Assembly (NCBI RefSeq): GCF_030151385.1
Contig: NZ_JASLDS010000039.1
Coordinates: 1-27,375, forward strand
DNA: 27,375 bases
Origin: Soonwooa sp.
GTDB taxonomy: Bacteria > Bacteroidota > Bacteroidia > Flavobacteriales > Weeksellaceae
Direction of reading: 5' to 3'
Of the stretch, positions 8,657-15,754 are shown one piece after another. Every line of letters begins with the position of its first letter. The stretch's first letter is position 1. The notes beneath the pieces are model-generated. The model was not told the DNA's origin and did not search any database. It worked only from the letters and a program-made list of their open reading frames with translations. A program made the position numbers and the translations under genes.

Positions 8657-9385
8657 ATGACAAAAAAATTATTTGCTGAATTCTTCGGCACATTCTGGTT
8701 GGTTTTCGGCGGTTGCGGAAGCGCCATTTTTGCTTCACAAATTGCGCCAGCTAGCACTGGACAAATGGGTATCCTTTTAGTTGGTGTTGCTCTAGCTTTT
8801 GGTCTTACAGTTTTGACGATGGCGTATGCTGTAGGTCACATCTCGGGAGGACATTTCAACCCTGCGGTTTCTTTTGGACTTTTCGCTGGCGGAAGATTTT
8901 CGGCTAAAGAATTAGTACCTTACATTGTTGCACAATGTGTTGGTGCTATTGCAGCTGCTGGTGCGCTTAGCTTCATCAATGGTGGTGTTGGCGATGGTAG
9001 TGCGGGATCCTTTGCGACCAACTTCTACGATTCTGCCGTCTATTTTGGTAAGAGCTATTCTATGCAACAAGCCTTTATGACTGAGTTTTTATTGACTTGC
9101 TTTTTCCTAATCATCATTATGGGAGCAACGGATAAATTCGCGAACGGAAAATTTGCAGGTATTGCCATTGGTCTAGGTCTGACATTGATCCACTTGATTT
9201 CTATTCCAATTACAAATACATCTGTTAACCCTGCAAGATCGCTTTCTCAAGCTGTTTTTGTTGGTGGACAAGCGATGTCACAATTGTGGTTATTCTGGGT
9301 TGCACCAATCTTGGGAGCAATTGTTGGTGGCGCCATCTACAAATTCCTTTTGCAAAGAACGGACGAAGAAGTTGCTCAGGCATAA
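8657..9385 (+). CDS. aqpZ: Aquaporin Z (water channel)
   Basis: Inner-membrane MIP-family water channel. Both signature motifs are intact: NPA at residues 68-70 (SGGHFNPAVSFG) and at 191-193 (NTSVNPARS). The selectivity-filter residues that distinguish water channels from glycerol channels are visible as H179, T188 and R194 in LIHLISIPITNTSVNPARS, the same spacing as H174, T183 and R189 in E. coli AqpZ. The length (242) and the six hydrophobic spans are normal. It begins with ATG at 8657 shortly after a TAnnTTTG box and is followed after 5 bp by a small membrane-protein gene, suggesting a two-gene unit. Confidence 0.95.
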   Translation: MTKKLFAEFFGTFWLVFGGCGSAIFASQIAPASTGQMGILLVGVALAFGLTVLTMAYAVGHISGGHFNPAVSFGLFAGGRFSAKELVPYIVAQCVGAIAAAGALSFINGGVGDGSAGSFATNFYDSAVYFGKSYSMQQAFMTEFLLTCFFLIIIMGATDKFANGKFAGIAIGLGLTLIHLISIPITNTSVNPARSLSQAVFVGGQAMSQLWLFWVAPILGAIVGGAIYKFLLQRTDEEVAQA

Positions 9386-9390
9386 TCAAT

Positions 9391-9567
9391 ATGTCTAATA
9401 GATATAAAATAAGCTTAATAATAGCGACGTTAATTCTTTTGGTTTTAAACTTTGTGTTTTCAAAAGAATATGACTGGAAGTTTTGGCTACGAATTGTTCC
9501 CTTAATTTTGGTGATGATAAGTTCCTATCTAAGCTTAAATAAAAACAAACAAAATCCTATCGATTGA
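9391..9567 (+). CDS. Small two-helix membrane protein, unknown function
   Basis: A 58-residue product not recognised as a known family. It begins MSNRYKISLIIATLILLVLNFVF and continues with a short polar link (SKEYDWKFW) and a second hydrophobic segment, LRIVPLILVMISSYLSLN, ending in a lysine/asparagine-rich tail. The ATG at 9391 is 5 bp after the aqpZ stop, so the two genes are probably co-transcribed. A terminator hairpin overlaps its stop codon, which supports a real 3' end here. Confidence 0.6.
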   Translation: MSNRYKISLIIATLILLVLNFVFSKEYDWKFWLRIVPLILVMISSYLSLNKNKQNPID

Positions 9568-9578
9568 TAGGATTTTTT
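9553..9578 (+). terminator. Intrinsic terminator of aqpZ unit, overlapping a stop codon
   Basis: A 9-bp stem (AATCCTATC at 9553-9561, GATAGGATT at 9566-9574, loop GATT) is followed by T residues. The TGA stop of the small upstream gene (9565-9567) lies at the loop and base of the right arm. Confidence 0.85.
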
Positions 9579-9605
9579 GTTTTGTTATTATGACAGTTAG
9601 TAGTT

Positions 9606-9733
9606 GCGGCCGGGATAGTAAGGGCGCGAGCATTTCGACGGGCTCAATGCGGGAAATGCGAGCGGTCTGAAGAAAAGCTAGGCCAAAGCTTAGGCTTCTG
9701 AAGACGAAACCCCTGAATAGCCCGAAATGCCGC
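9606..9733. repeat. GC-rich structured intergenic element with complementary ends
   Basis: A 128-bp GC-rich block in an AT-rich spacer with no ORF of note. Its ends pair: GCGGC plus CGGG on the left (9606-9614) and CCCG plus GCCGC on the right (9721-9733). Inside there is a GCATTTC/GAAATGC inverted pair around 9630-9658. This looks like a dispersed extragenic repeat or a folded RNA rather than a gene. Copy number cannot be judged from one window. Confidence 0.55.
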
Positions 9734-9737
9734 CCAA

Positions 9738-9766
9738 ATAAAAAAGCTAAGTCTTGCGACCTAGCT
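9738..9766 (-). terminator. Intrinsic terminator of cphA
   Basis: On the minus strand, AGCTAGGTC-GCAA-GACTTAGCT forms a 9-bp stem (one G-T pair) followed by a T tract. It starts 8 bp after the cphA stop codon. Confidence 0.85.
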
Positions 9767-9773
9767 TCTGATG

Positions 9774-12404
9774 TTATAATGTGTGGTTATCCTCCAACAT
9801 TTCGCGGTGCTGATAGTCCTGCACCAACTCGATGGCGTTGGTCAACACATCGCTGAGCGCGGTGATAAACATGCCGTCCTCTGCCATGCTCATGGCGTGT
9901 TTTAGAGCTTCAATTTCTTTCGGGATAATCTCATAACTAACTTCTCTGCCCGAGCTGTTGATGCCTTCTATAAGGAGGTTGTTGATTTCTTCCTCTTCGC
10001 GACCTCGCAAATGCTTTTCGCTGCGGATAATGATGTGGTCGAACATACGTCCCGCAATCTTACCACATTCGCGGATGTCCTCATCTCGACGGTCACCAAC
10101 GCCAGAAATAATGCCGATTTTTTTATTGGATTCAACGTTTTTCAGGAAGTCTTCGATCGCCTCATAACCCGCAGGATTGTGGGCAAAATCGATCATAACC
10201 TTGAAATTCTTGAACTTGAAAATATTAAGTCGGCCAGGCGTCAATTGCGCACTAGGAATAAAGGTTGTTAACGCCAAGGCGATGTTTTGGATTTCGAAAC
10301 CGTAAACGTAAGCCGCCAAAGATGCTGCCAAAACGTTTTCGATCATAAAACGCGCCTTACCTTCCATCGTGATAGGAATGTTTTTCACTTTTTCGATACG
10401 GATTTTCCACTCACCTTTTTTGATGGTCACATAACCGTCTTCGAAAACGCAAGTCGTCTTGCCTTCTCTCGCATATTTTTGAATATAAGGATTGTTCTCG
10501 TCCATGCTGAAAATCGCCACTTGACATTCTAAATCGTTTTTGATTTTCATAGAATATTCGTCGTCAGCATTTAGAATCGCCCATCCATCTTTTTTGACAC
10601 TGTCGAGCACAACACGTTTTACTCGTGTTAAATCTTTGAGGGAGTGAATGTCGTTAAGTCCCAAATGATCTTCTTTGATGTTGGTCAAAATCCCTACATC
10701 GCATCTTGAAAATCCTAGTCCAGATCGCAGAATTCCGCCTCTAGCAGTTTCTAAAACGGCAAATTCAACAGTTGGATCTTTCAAGATAAATTCTGCTGAC
10801 AAAGGTCCAGTTGTATCACCTTTCGACAACATTGTATTCTGAATATAAATACCATCGGAAGTTGTAAAACCTACACGATAGCCACTGTTTTTAACAATAT
10901 GTGAAAGAATCCTTGTCGTTGTGGTTTTACCGTTGGTTCCTGTCACCGCCATAATCGGAATACGGCAAGCTTTACCTTGTGGATACAACATATCCACGAC
11001 TGGCGCCGCGACATTTCTCGGAAGTCCTTCACTCGGTGCCAAGTGCATTCTGAATCCTGGCGCTGCATTAACTTCCAAAATCGCTCCGCCACTTTCTTTA
11101 AGTGGCTGTGTAAGGTTTTCTGCCATGACATCGACACCGCAAACATCCAAACCAATGATTCTGGAAATACGCTCCATCATGGTAATATTATCGGGATGTA
11201 CCATTTCGGTAACGTCAATAGAAGTGCCTCCAGTTGATAAGTTAGCTGTGGACTTTAGATAAACGATTTCGCCTTTTTGAGGAATTGTTTCTAGTGAATA
11301 TTCTAACTTTTCTAAAAGCTCGTTGGTATCTTTGTCGACTTTTATTTCTGTTAAAACATTTTCGTGTCCATAACCTCTGCGAGGATCTTGGTTTTCTAAA
11401 TCTATTAAATACTGAATATTATTTTCGCCATCACCAATAATATGAGCTGGAACTCTCCTAGCTGCTGCAACCATTTTGTGATTAATCACCAAAACTCGGA
11501 AATCAAAGCCTGTAACATATTTTTCAACGATAACGCGTCTTGAGACATTCTGTGCATGTTCTAAACCTATTTTTGCGGTTTCCCAATCATTGACATTGAT
11601 GGTTTGACCACGACCGTGATTGCCATCCAAAGGTTTAATAACAATTGGATAACCTATTTTTTTAATAACAGATTCTAGTTGCTCAACATCGCTAACCAAA
11701 CCTCCCGTTGGAACAGGAATTGCTGCATCGTCCAACATTTTTTTAGTTAACTCTTTATTACAAGCAATATCCACAGCAATGCTGCTGGTATTACCTGTAA
11801 TGGTCGCCTGAAAACGTTGTTGATTAACACCATATCCCAATTGCACTAATGAATTTCTGCCCAATCTGATCCATGGAATATCTCTAGAAACGGCTTCTTC
11901 AACAATACTTCCCGTTGATGGTCCGAGACGCTCTTGCTCACGGATTTCTTTTAACTTTTGAACGCAATCCGCGATGTTATAATCGGTATTATCTATCAAA
12001 GCTTGTGCAATTTTCACAGATTCTTCCGCAGCAAAGACTCCAACTTTCTCTTCGACATAGTCAAAAACAACATTATAGGTTCCAGGCGTTTTGGTTTCTC
12101 TTGTTCGTCCAAATCCAACTGACATTCCTGCCAAATGTTGAATTTCTAAAGCAATATGTTCGATAACATGTCCCATCCAAGTTCCCATCTCTACACGTTT
12201 GAAGAATCCTCCTGCTTCCCCTTCGGAGCAGCGATGCGCGTGCATTGATGGCAACAAAGCTTCGATTCTTTCTCGAAAACCATCGATTTTGTTAGTTGGA
12301 AAATCTTCTAATTCTTCTAGATTAAGACGCATTTGGATAAGCTTCTTTCTTCTTATACTCCAGATATTTGGACCTCGCAAAACTTGTATTTTCTCAATGC
12401 GCAT
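9774..12404 (-). CDS. cphA: Cyanophycin synthetase
   Basis: Cytosolic polymerase that builds cyanophycin, a poly-aspartate backbone with arginine on each side chain, using ATP, Asp and Arg. The 876-residue length fits CphA1. Domains in order: an N-terminal region (about 1-160) with HRCSEGEAGGFFKR and GTWMGHVIEHIALE, where H79, E82 and H83 form an HxxEH motif; an ATP-grasp domain (about 165-480) with VIKPLDGNHGRGQTI near 255 and GAILEVNAAPGF near 443; and a Mur-ligase-like domain with P-loop AVTGTNGKTTTT near 487 and a C-terminal part including HNPAGYEAIEDF. The N-terminal HxxEH position coincides with a reported primer-generating hydrolytic site in cyanobacterial CphA1. cphB and a dipeptidase gene are divergent from it, which strongly supports the call. 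Confidence 0.95.
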   Translation of the reverse strand: MRIEKIQVLRGPNIWSIRRKKLIQMRLNLEELEDFPTNKIDGFRERIEALLPSMHAHRCSEGEAGGFFKRVEMGTWMGHVIEHIALEIQHLAGMSVGFGRTRETKTPGTYNVVFDYVEEKVGVFAAEESVKIAQALIDNTDYNIADCVQKLKEIREQERLGPSTGSIVEEAVSRDIPWIRLGRNSLVQLGYGVNQQRFQATITGNTSSIAVDIACNKELTKKMLDDAAIPVPTGGLVSDVEQLESVIKKIGYPIVIKPLDGNHGRGQTINVNDWETAKIGLEHAQNVSRRVIVEKYVTGFDFRVLVINHKMVAAARRVPAHIIGDGENNIQYLIDLENQDPRRGYGHENVLTEIKVDKDTNELLEKLEYSLETIPQKGEIVYLKSTANLSTGGTSIDVTEMVHPDNITMMERISRIIGLDVCGVDVMAENLTQPLKESGGAILEVNAAPGFRMHLAPSEGLPRNVAAPVVDMLYPQGKACRIPIMAVTGTNGKTTTTRILSHIVKNSGYRVGFTTSDGIYIQNTMLSKGDTTGPLSAEFILKDPTVEFAVLETARGGILRSGLGFSRCDVGILTNIKEDHLGLNDIHSLKDLTRVKRVVLDSVKKDGWAILNADDEYSMKIKNDLECQVAIFSMDENNPYIQKYAREGKTTCVFEDGYVTIKKGEWKIRIEKVKNIPITMEGKARFMIENVLAASLAAYVYGFEIQNIALALTTFIPSAQLTPGRLNIFKFKNFKVMIDFAHNPAGYEAIEDFLKNVESNKKIGIISGVGDRRDEDIRECGKIAGRMFDHIIIRSEKHLRGREEEEINNLLIEGINSSGREVSYEIIPKEIEALKHAMSMAEDGMFITALSDVLTNAIELVQDYQHREMLEDNHTL

Positions 12405-12431
12405 ATTTTATCATTTTTTAATCGTTATTAT

Positions 12432-12439
12432 CAAAGATA
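12432..12439 (-). promoter_or_regulatory. Putative -7 box for cphA
   Basis: On the minus strand, TATCTTTG matches TAnnTTTG and lies 27 bp before the cphA ATG, allowing a leader of about 20 nt. No TTG is present at the usual -33 distance, so the promoter may be weak or need an activator. Confidence 0.45.
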
Positions 12440-12624
12440 AAAGATTTTCCTAATAATTAACATTTAAAACAATTAATATTTTATTATAAAATGTAAACTA
12501 ATTAATTTTCAACAATATTAATTACCGCGTTTTAAAAAAAAATTATTAATTTTTCAGTTTTAAAGAACTAAATCGAAATTATCAATAGGTCAACATTCAA
12601 ATAAGATGGCATATTAATAATTCT

Positions 12625-12632
12625 TAATTTTG
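12625..12632 (+). promoter_or_regulatory. Putative -7 box for cphB, almost touching the start codon
   Basis: TAATTTTG matches TAnnTTTG and ends 4 bp before the cphB ATG at 12637. If used, transcription would begin at or within a base or two of the ATG, giving a leaderless mRNA. No good -33 TTG is seen. The remaining AT-rich divergent spacer (12405-12636) shows no further clear site. Confidence 0.4.
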
Positions 12633-12636
12633 CAAC

Positions 12637-13524
12637 ATGAAACCGATAGGAAAATTAGTGATCATAGGAGGCGCCGTTAATGTTGGCAGCTTTTCTGAAG
12701 TATCATACGACCAAGATGTAGAAAAAAACCTCAACTTTTTTGAAAGAGGTATACTAAAAAAAATTATTTCAGAATCACGTCTTCAAGAAGATTCTGTTAT
12801 CGAAATCGTAACAACAGCCTCACAAATCCCAGATATTGTGGGACCCGAATATATAAAAGCCTTCACACATCTAGGTGCGAAACATGTTAATGTTTTGGAC
12901 ATCTTTAATCGTGAGCAAGCGAATAGTGACGAGATCGTTGCAAGAATTAATGCTGCTGATGTTGTCATGTTTACAGGTGGTGACCAATTGCGATTAACTT
13001 CAATTTTGGGAGGAACGCTTTTCCACGACGCTTTACTTAATAAGTATCAAAACGAAGACTTTATCTACGCGGGGACTTCTGCTGGTGCAGCAGCGGCTTC
13101 GGAAAATATGATCTACCAAGGAAGTAGCACAGAAGCATTGTTAAAAGGCGAAATTAAAACAACACAAGGCCTTGGTCTTATTGAAAACGTAACTGTCGAC
13201 ACGCACTTTGTGCAACGTGGCAGAATGGGACGCCTCTTCCAAGCGGTGGTTAACAATCCTCGTACTTTGGGTGTTGGTTTGGGTGAGGATACTGGACTTT
13301 TCATAAAAGATGATGTCATGACAGCGATTGGTTCTGGACTTGTAATCATTGTTGATGGTCGTTTTATAAAAGATACCAACCTTACAAAAATCGAGTTAGG
13401 ACAACCTATTTCTATTGAAAATCTAATTGTTAATGTGATGTCTATGAACGACACTTACAATCTATCAACAAGAGATATGACCATCGAAAACTCGCAATAC
13501 AGCCCAATTCCTCACGTTAACTAA
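12637..13524 (+). CDS. cphB: Cyanophycinase
   Basis: Serine exopeptidase of family S51 that cuts cyanophycin into beta-Asp-Arg dipeptides. Visible hallmarks are the N-terminal GKLVIIGGAVNVGS, the glycine-rich MFTGGDQLRLTSIL, the nucleophile elbow AGTSAGAAAASENMIY with S148, and the DTHFVQRGRMGRLFQAV segment containing the conserved histidine and polymer-binding arginines. The length of 295 is slightly above the cyanobacterial enzyme. There is no signal peptide, so it is an intracellular form that mobilises the store. The isoaspartyl peptidase gene begins 1 bp after its stop, and cphA is divergent across a 232-bp spacer. Confidence 0.93.
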   Translation: MKPIGKLVIIGGAVNVGSFSEVSYDQDVEKNLNFFERGILKKIISESRLQEDSVIEIVTTASQIPDIVGPEYIKAFTHLGAKHVNVLDIFNREQANSDEIVARINAADVVMFTGGDQLRLTSILGGTLFHDALLNKYQNEDFIYAGTSAGAAAASENMIYQGSSTEALLKGEIKTTQGLGLIENVTVDTHFVQRGRMGRLFQAVVNNPRTLGVGLGEDTGLFIKDDVMTAIGSGLVIIVDGRFIKDTNLTKIELGQPISIENLIVNVMSMNDTYNLSTRDMTIENSQYSPIPHVN

Positions 13525-13525
13525 T

Positions 13526-14371
13526 ATGATGAAGCTAATTATTCATGGTGGTTTTTTCTCCGAAAGTGACCAATCGCACGATACCAAAATTGCAAAGCAA
13601 AACGCTCTAAAATTGATTGTTGAAAAGTCTTATGAATTTTTAAAATCAAATTCGGCTTACGATACTGTCGCTTATGCTGTATCGTTGTTGGAAGATGATG
13701 AGCTCTTTAATGCGGGAATAGGATCGCAAATACAAAGCGATGGCGTTATCCGTATGAGTGCTGCTATTATGGACGGCGACTCTCAAAAACTAAGTGGTGT
13801 AATCAATATCGAAAATGTAAAAAATCCAATTTTTGTAGCAAAAGCTTTGCGACAAGAAGATGACCGTGTTTTGGGAGGTTCTGGTGCTAAAAGCTATGCC
13901 ATAGAACATGGCTTTGAAGATTTTTCAACAGAGATTCCACAACGTAGAAGTGAATATGAGGCTAAATTAAAAACTGGTGGTAAAGGTACTGTTGGTGCTG
14001 TTGCTATCGACAGCAACGGAAGGTTGGCTGTTGCAACTTCGACTGGTGGTAAAGGTTTCGAAATCCCAGGACGTATTTCAGATTCTGCTACTGTGGCAGG
14101 TAATTATACTAATGAATATTGCGCTGTTAGTTGTACTGGTGTTGGCGAAGATATTGTTAGCAATGCAACCTCAGCTAAAATCGTTACTCGTGTTACAGAT
14201 GGTATGAGCATCAAAGACGCTTTTGCAAAAACCTTTACCGAGTTAAAACAAATTGACGGTTTTGCTGGTGCAATTGGCATTGATAGCAAAGGCAATATTT
14301 TCCATCAAGATTCTTATCCAACAATGGTATTCGCTAGTTTTGACGGTGAAAACTTTGAGGTTTTTAAATAA
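13526..14371 (+). CDS. iaaA: Isoaspartyl peptidase / L-asparaginase (Ntn hydrolase)
   Basis: Plant-type asparaginase family enzyme that hydrolyses beta-aspartyl dipeptides. Here it is likely to split the beta-Asp-Arg released by CphB into Asp and Arg. The precursor self-cleaves before the nucleophilic threonine, seen as T155 in KTGGKGTVGAVAID. Downstream, VATSTGGKGFEIPGRISDSATVAG is the family substrate-binding region, and CTGVGEDIVSNATSAKIV follows. The early HGGFFSESD replaces the more usual HGGAG. At 281 residues it is slightly short but complete. ATG at 13526 (Met-Met start) lies 1 bp after the cphB stop, so translation is probably coupled. Confidence 0.88.
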   Translation: MMKLIIHGGFFSESDQSHDTKIAKQNALKLIVEKSYEFLKSNSAYDTVAYAVSLLEDDELFNAGIGSQIQSDGVIRMSAAIMDGDSQKLSGVINIENVKNPIFVAKALRQEDDRVLGGSGAKSYAIEHGFEDFSTEIPQRRSEYEAKLKTGGKGTVGAVAIDSNGRLAVATSTGGKGFEIPGRISDSATVAGNYTNEYCAVSCTGVGEDIVSNATSAKIVTRVTDGMSIKDAFAKTFTELKQIDGFAGAIGIDSKGNIFHQDSYPTMVFASFDGENFEVFK

Positions 14372-14375
14372 ACAA

Positions 14376-14486
14376 CCCGAGGCAAGCCCACGAGGTATTG
14401 GTGGAACCAAACTTTTATAGTCTTATGAAAAACCCTCCGTTTTTCAAACTTTTCCGCTTTTACCCCGAGGCAAGCCTCGAGGAATT
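14376..14486. repeat. Pair of palindromic GAGGCAAGCC repeats
   Basis: Two near-identical units of about 23 bp lie at 14376-14399 and 14464-14486. Both read CCCGAGGCAAGCC followed by (A)CGAGG and ATT. The second contains CGAGGC-AA-GCCTCG, a tight palindrome; the first has decayed arms. They are 88 bp apart, just after the isoaspartyl peptidase stop, and look like dispersed extragenic palindromes. Confidence 0.6.
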
Positions 14487-14526
14487 CTTTAGATTAAAAG
14501 AAAGGAATTTAATTTTCATAAAATAC

Positions 14527-14553
14527 AAAGCTTTGCGATTGCAAGGCTTTTTT
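14527..14553 (+). terminator. Intrinsic terminator downstream of iaaA
   Basis: Stem AAGCTTTGC / GCAAGGCTT (one G-T pair) with loop GATT is followed by a T tract. It is the first convincing terminator after the cphB-iaaA unit, about 155 bp past the stop. Confidence 0.75.
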
Positions 14554-14565
14554 ATTTTCAGCAGG

Positions 14566-14660
14566 ATTGCGTGAGGGCGAAATGCATTGTTGGAGCTCGT
14601 TATGCGAGGCAGCGAAGCCGTCCGAGCATAACAGCGACTGCATGGAGACCGACCCGCTTG
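14566..14660. repeat. GC-rich structured intergenic element
   Basis: A GC-rich block with nested inverted repeats: GTTATGC at 14599-14605 pairs with GCATAAC at 14626-14632, enclosing a GGC-AGCGAA-GCC hairpin at 14608-14619. It starts with GATTGCGTGAGGGCG and ends with GACCGACCCGC. No ORF is evident. The form suggests a repeated extragenic element of Flavobacteriia or an RNA with a conserved fold. Confidence 0.55.
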
Positions 14661-14671
14661 TTTGAAAAAAG

Positions 14672-14710
14672 AAACCTCATAGGTTTTTGAAACCTATGAG
14701 GTTTTGTTTT
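14672..14710. terminator. Bidirectional intrinsic terminator
   Basis: A 15-bp perfect stem (arms 14672-14686 and 14690-14704, loop TTG) has T-rich sequence on the right and A-rich sequence on the left. It can terminate the leftward PLP-enzyme operon and any rightward read-through. Confidence 0.85.
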
Positions 14711-14752
14711 TTGAAAACATAGGGGCACGTCCAAAAAATATGTTTTATAAGA

Positions 14753-15736
14753 TTAGTCTAACCAACCCATTTCTTTCATCCATTCGTCGTTGTAGATTTT
14801 GGCTACATAACGGCTTCCATGGTCGTGTAACAATACAACAATAATATCATCTTTCGTGAATTGATCCTTCATCTGTACCAAAGCCGACATCGCACTTCCC
14901 GCAGAATAACCGCAGAAAATCCCTTCTTCTTTCGCCAGTTTTCTTGCGTAGATGGCACCATCTTTATCGGTTACCTTTTCGAAATGGTCAATCACCGACA
15001 TGTCATAATTATCAGGAATAATATCCTCTCCAATCCCTTCTGTGATGTAAGAATATGCATGATCGTAATGCAATTCACCAGTTTCGTGGAATTCTTTAAG
15101 AATTGATCCATAAGTGTCCACACCAATTACTTTGATGTTTGGATTTTTCTCTTTGAAGAACATCCCACAACCTGTCACCGTACCTCCTGTACCAGCACCT
15201 GCTACAAAATGCGTCAATTTCCCTTCCACTTGTTCCCAAATTTCCGGCGCCGTTTGCTCGTAATGTGCAGTTCTGTTTGACAAGTTATCATATTGATTAA
15301 CATACCAACCATTTTCAGTTTCTTTAGCTAATCTTTTTGAAACAGAGTAATAAGAACGTGGATCCGTCGGTTTAACATCTGTTGGACAAACGATAACTTC
15401 CGCACCAACAGCACGAAGGATGTCGCATTTTTCTTTTGATTGCTTAGCATTCGTCACAAAAATACATTTGTAACCTTTGATAATTGCCGCCAAAGCCAAT
15501 CCCATTCCAGTATTACCAGAAGTCCCTTCGATAATGGTTCCACCTGGCTTTAGACGTCCGTCTTTTTCGGCATCTTCAATCATCTTAAGCGCCATTCTGT
15601 CTTTTACAGAATTACCAGGATTGGTTGTTTCTACTTTTGCTAAAACCAAAGCAGGAAAATCTTCTCCCAATACTTTGTTAAGCTTTACCAATGGCGTGTT
15701 ACCAATGGTTTCTAAAATGTTATTAAAATATTTCAT
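14753..15736 (-). CDS. PLP-dependent cysteine synthase / cystathionine beta-synthase family enzyme
   Basis: Fold-type II PLP enzyme of sulfur amino-acid metabolism. The PLP lysine is K45 in NPGNSVKDRMAL, and the substrate loop is GTSGNTGMGLALAA at 71-84. The phosphate-binding glycine loop is GAGTGGTVTG, and the serine near the PLP nitrogen lies in CGYSAGSAM. The pattern YKCIFVTNAKQSKEKCDILRAVGAEV, the GVDTYGSIL stretch and EGIGEDIIP resemble cystathionine beta-synthase catalytic cores more than classic CysK. There is no heme-binding N-terminus and no C-terminal CBS pair (327 residues). It could make cysteine from O-acetylserine or cystathionine from serine and homocysteine; sequence alone does not decide. 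It follows the permease gene by 18 bp on the same strand. Confidence 0.85.
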   Translation of the reverse strand: MKYFNNILETIGNTPLVKLNKVLGEDFPALVLAKVETTNPGNSVKDRMALKMIEDAEKDGRLKPGGTIIEGTSGNTGMGLALAAIIKGYKCIFVTNAKQSKEKCDILRAVGAEVIVCPTDVKPTDPRSYYSVSKRLAKETENGWYVNQYDNLSNRTAHYEQTAPEIWEQVEGKLTHFVAGAGTGGTVTGCGMFFKEKNPNIKVIGVDTYGSILKEFHETGELHYDHAYSYITEGIGEDIIPDNYDMSVIDHFEKVTDKDGAIYARKLAKEEGIFCGYSAGSAMSALVQMKDQFTKDDIIVVLLHDHGSRYVAKIYNDEWMKEMGWLD

Positions 15737-15754
15737 AAAATAATTTTCTGAAAA

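Noticed and set aside
9286..9567. 93-codon frame starting inside aqpZ
   Set aside because: The first third is an out-of-frame overlap with aqpZ. The real small gene starts at the ATG at 9391.
10921..11262. Plus-strand open frame of 113 codons within cphA
   Set aside because: It lies fully antisense to a well-conserved cphA region, with no family resemblance and no promoter box; it is a shadow of cphA codon usage. Other antisense frames in 9958-12453 are rejected for the same reason.
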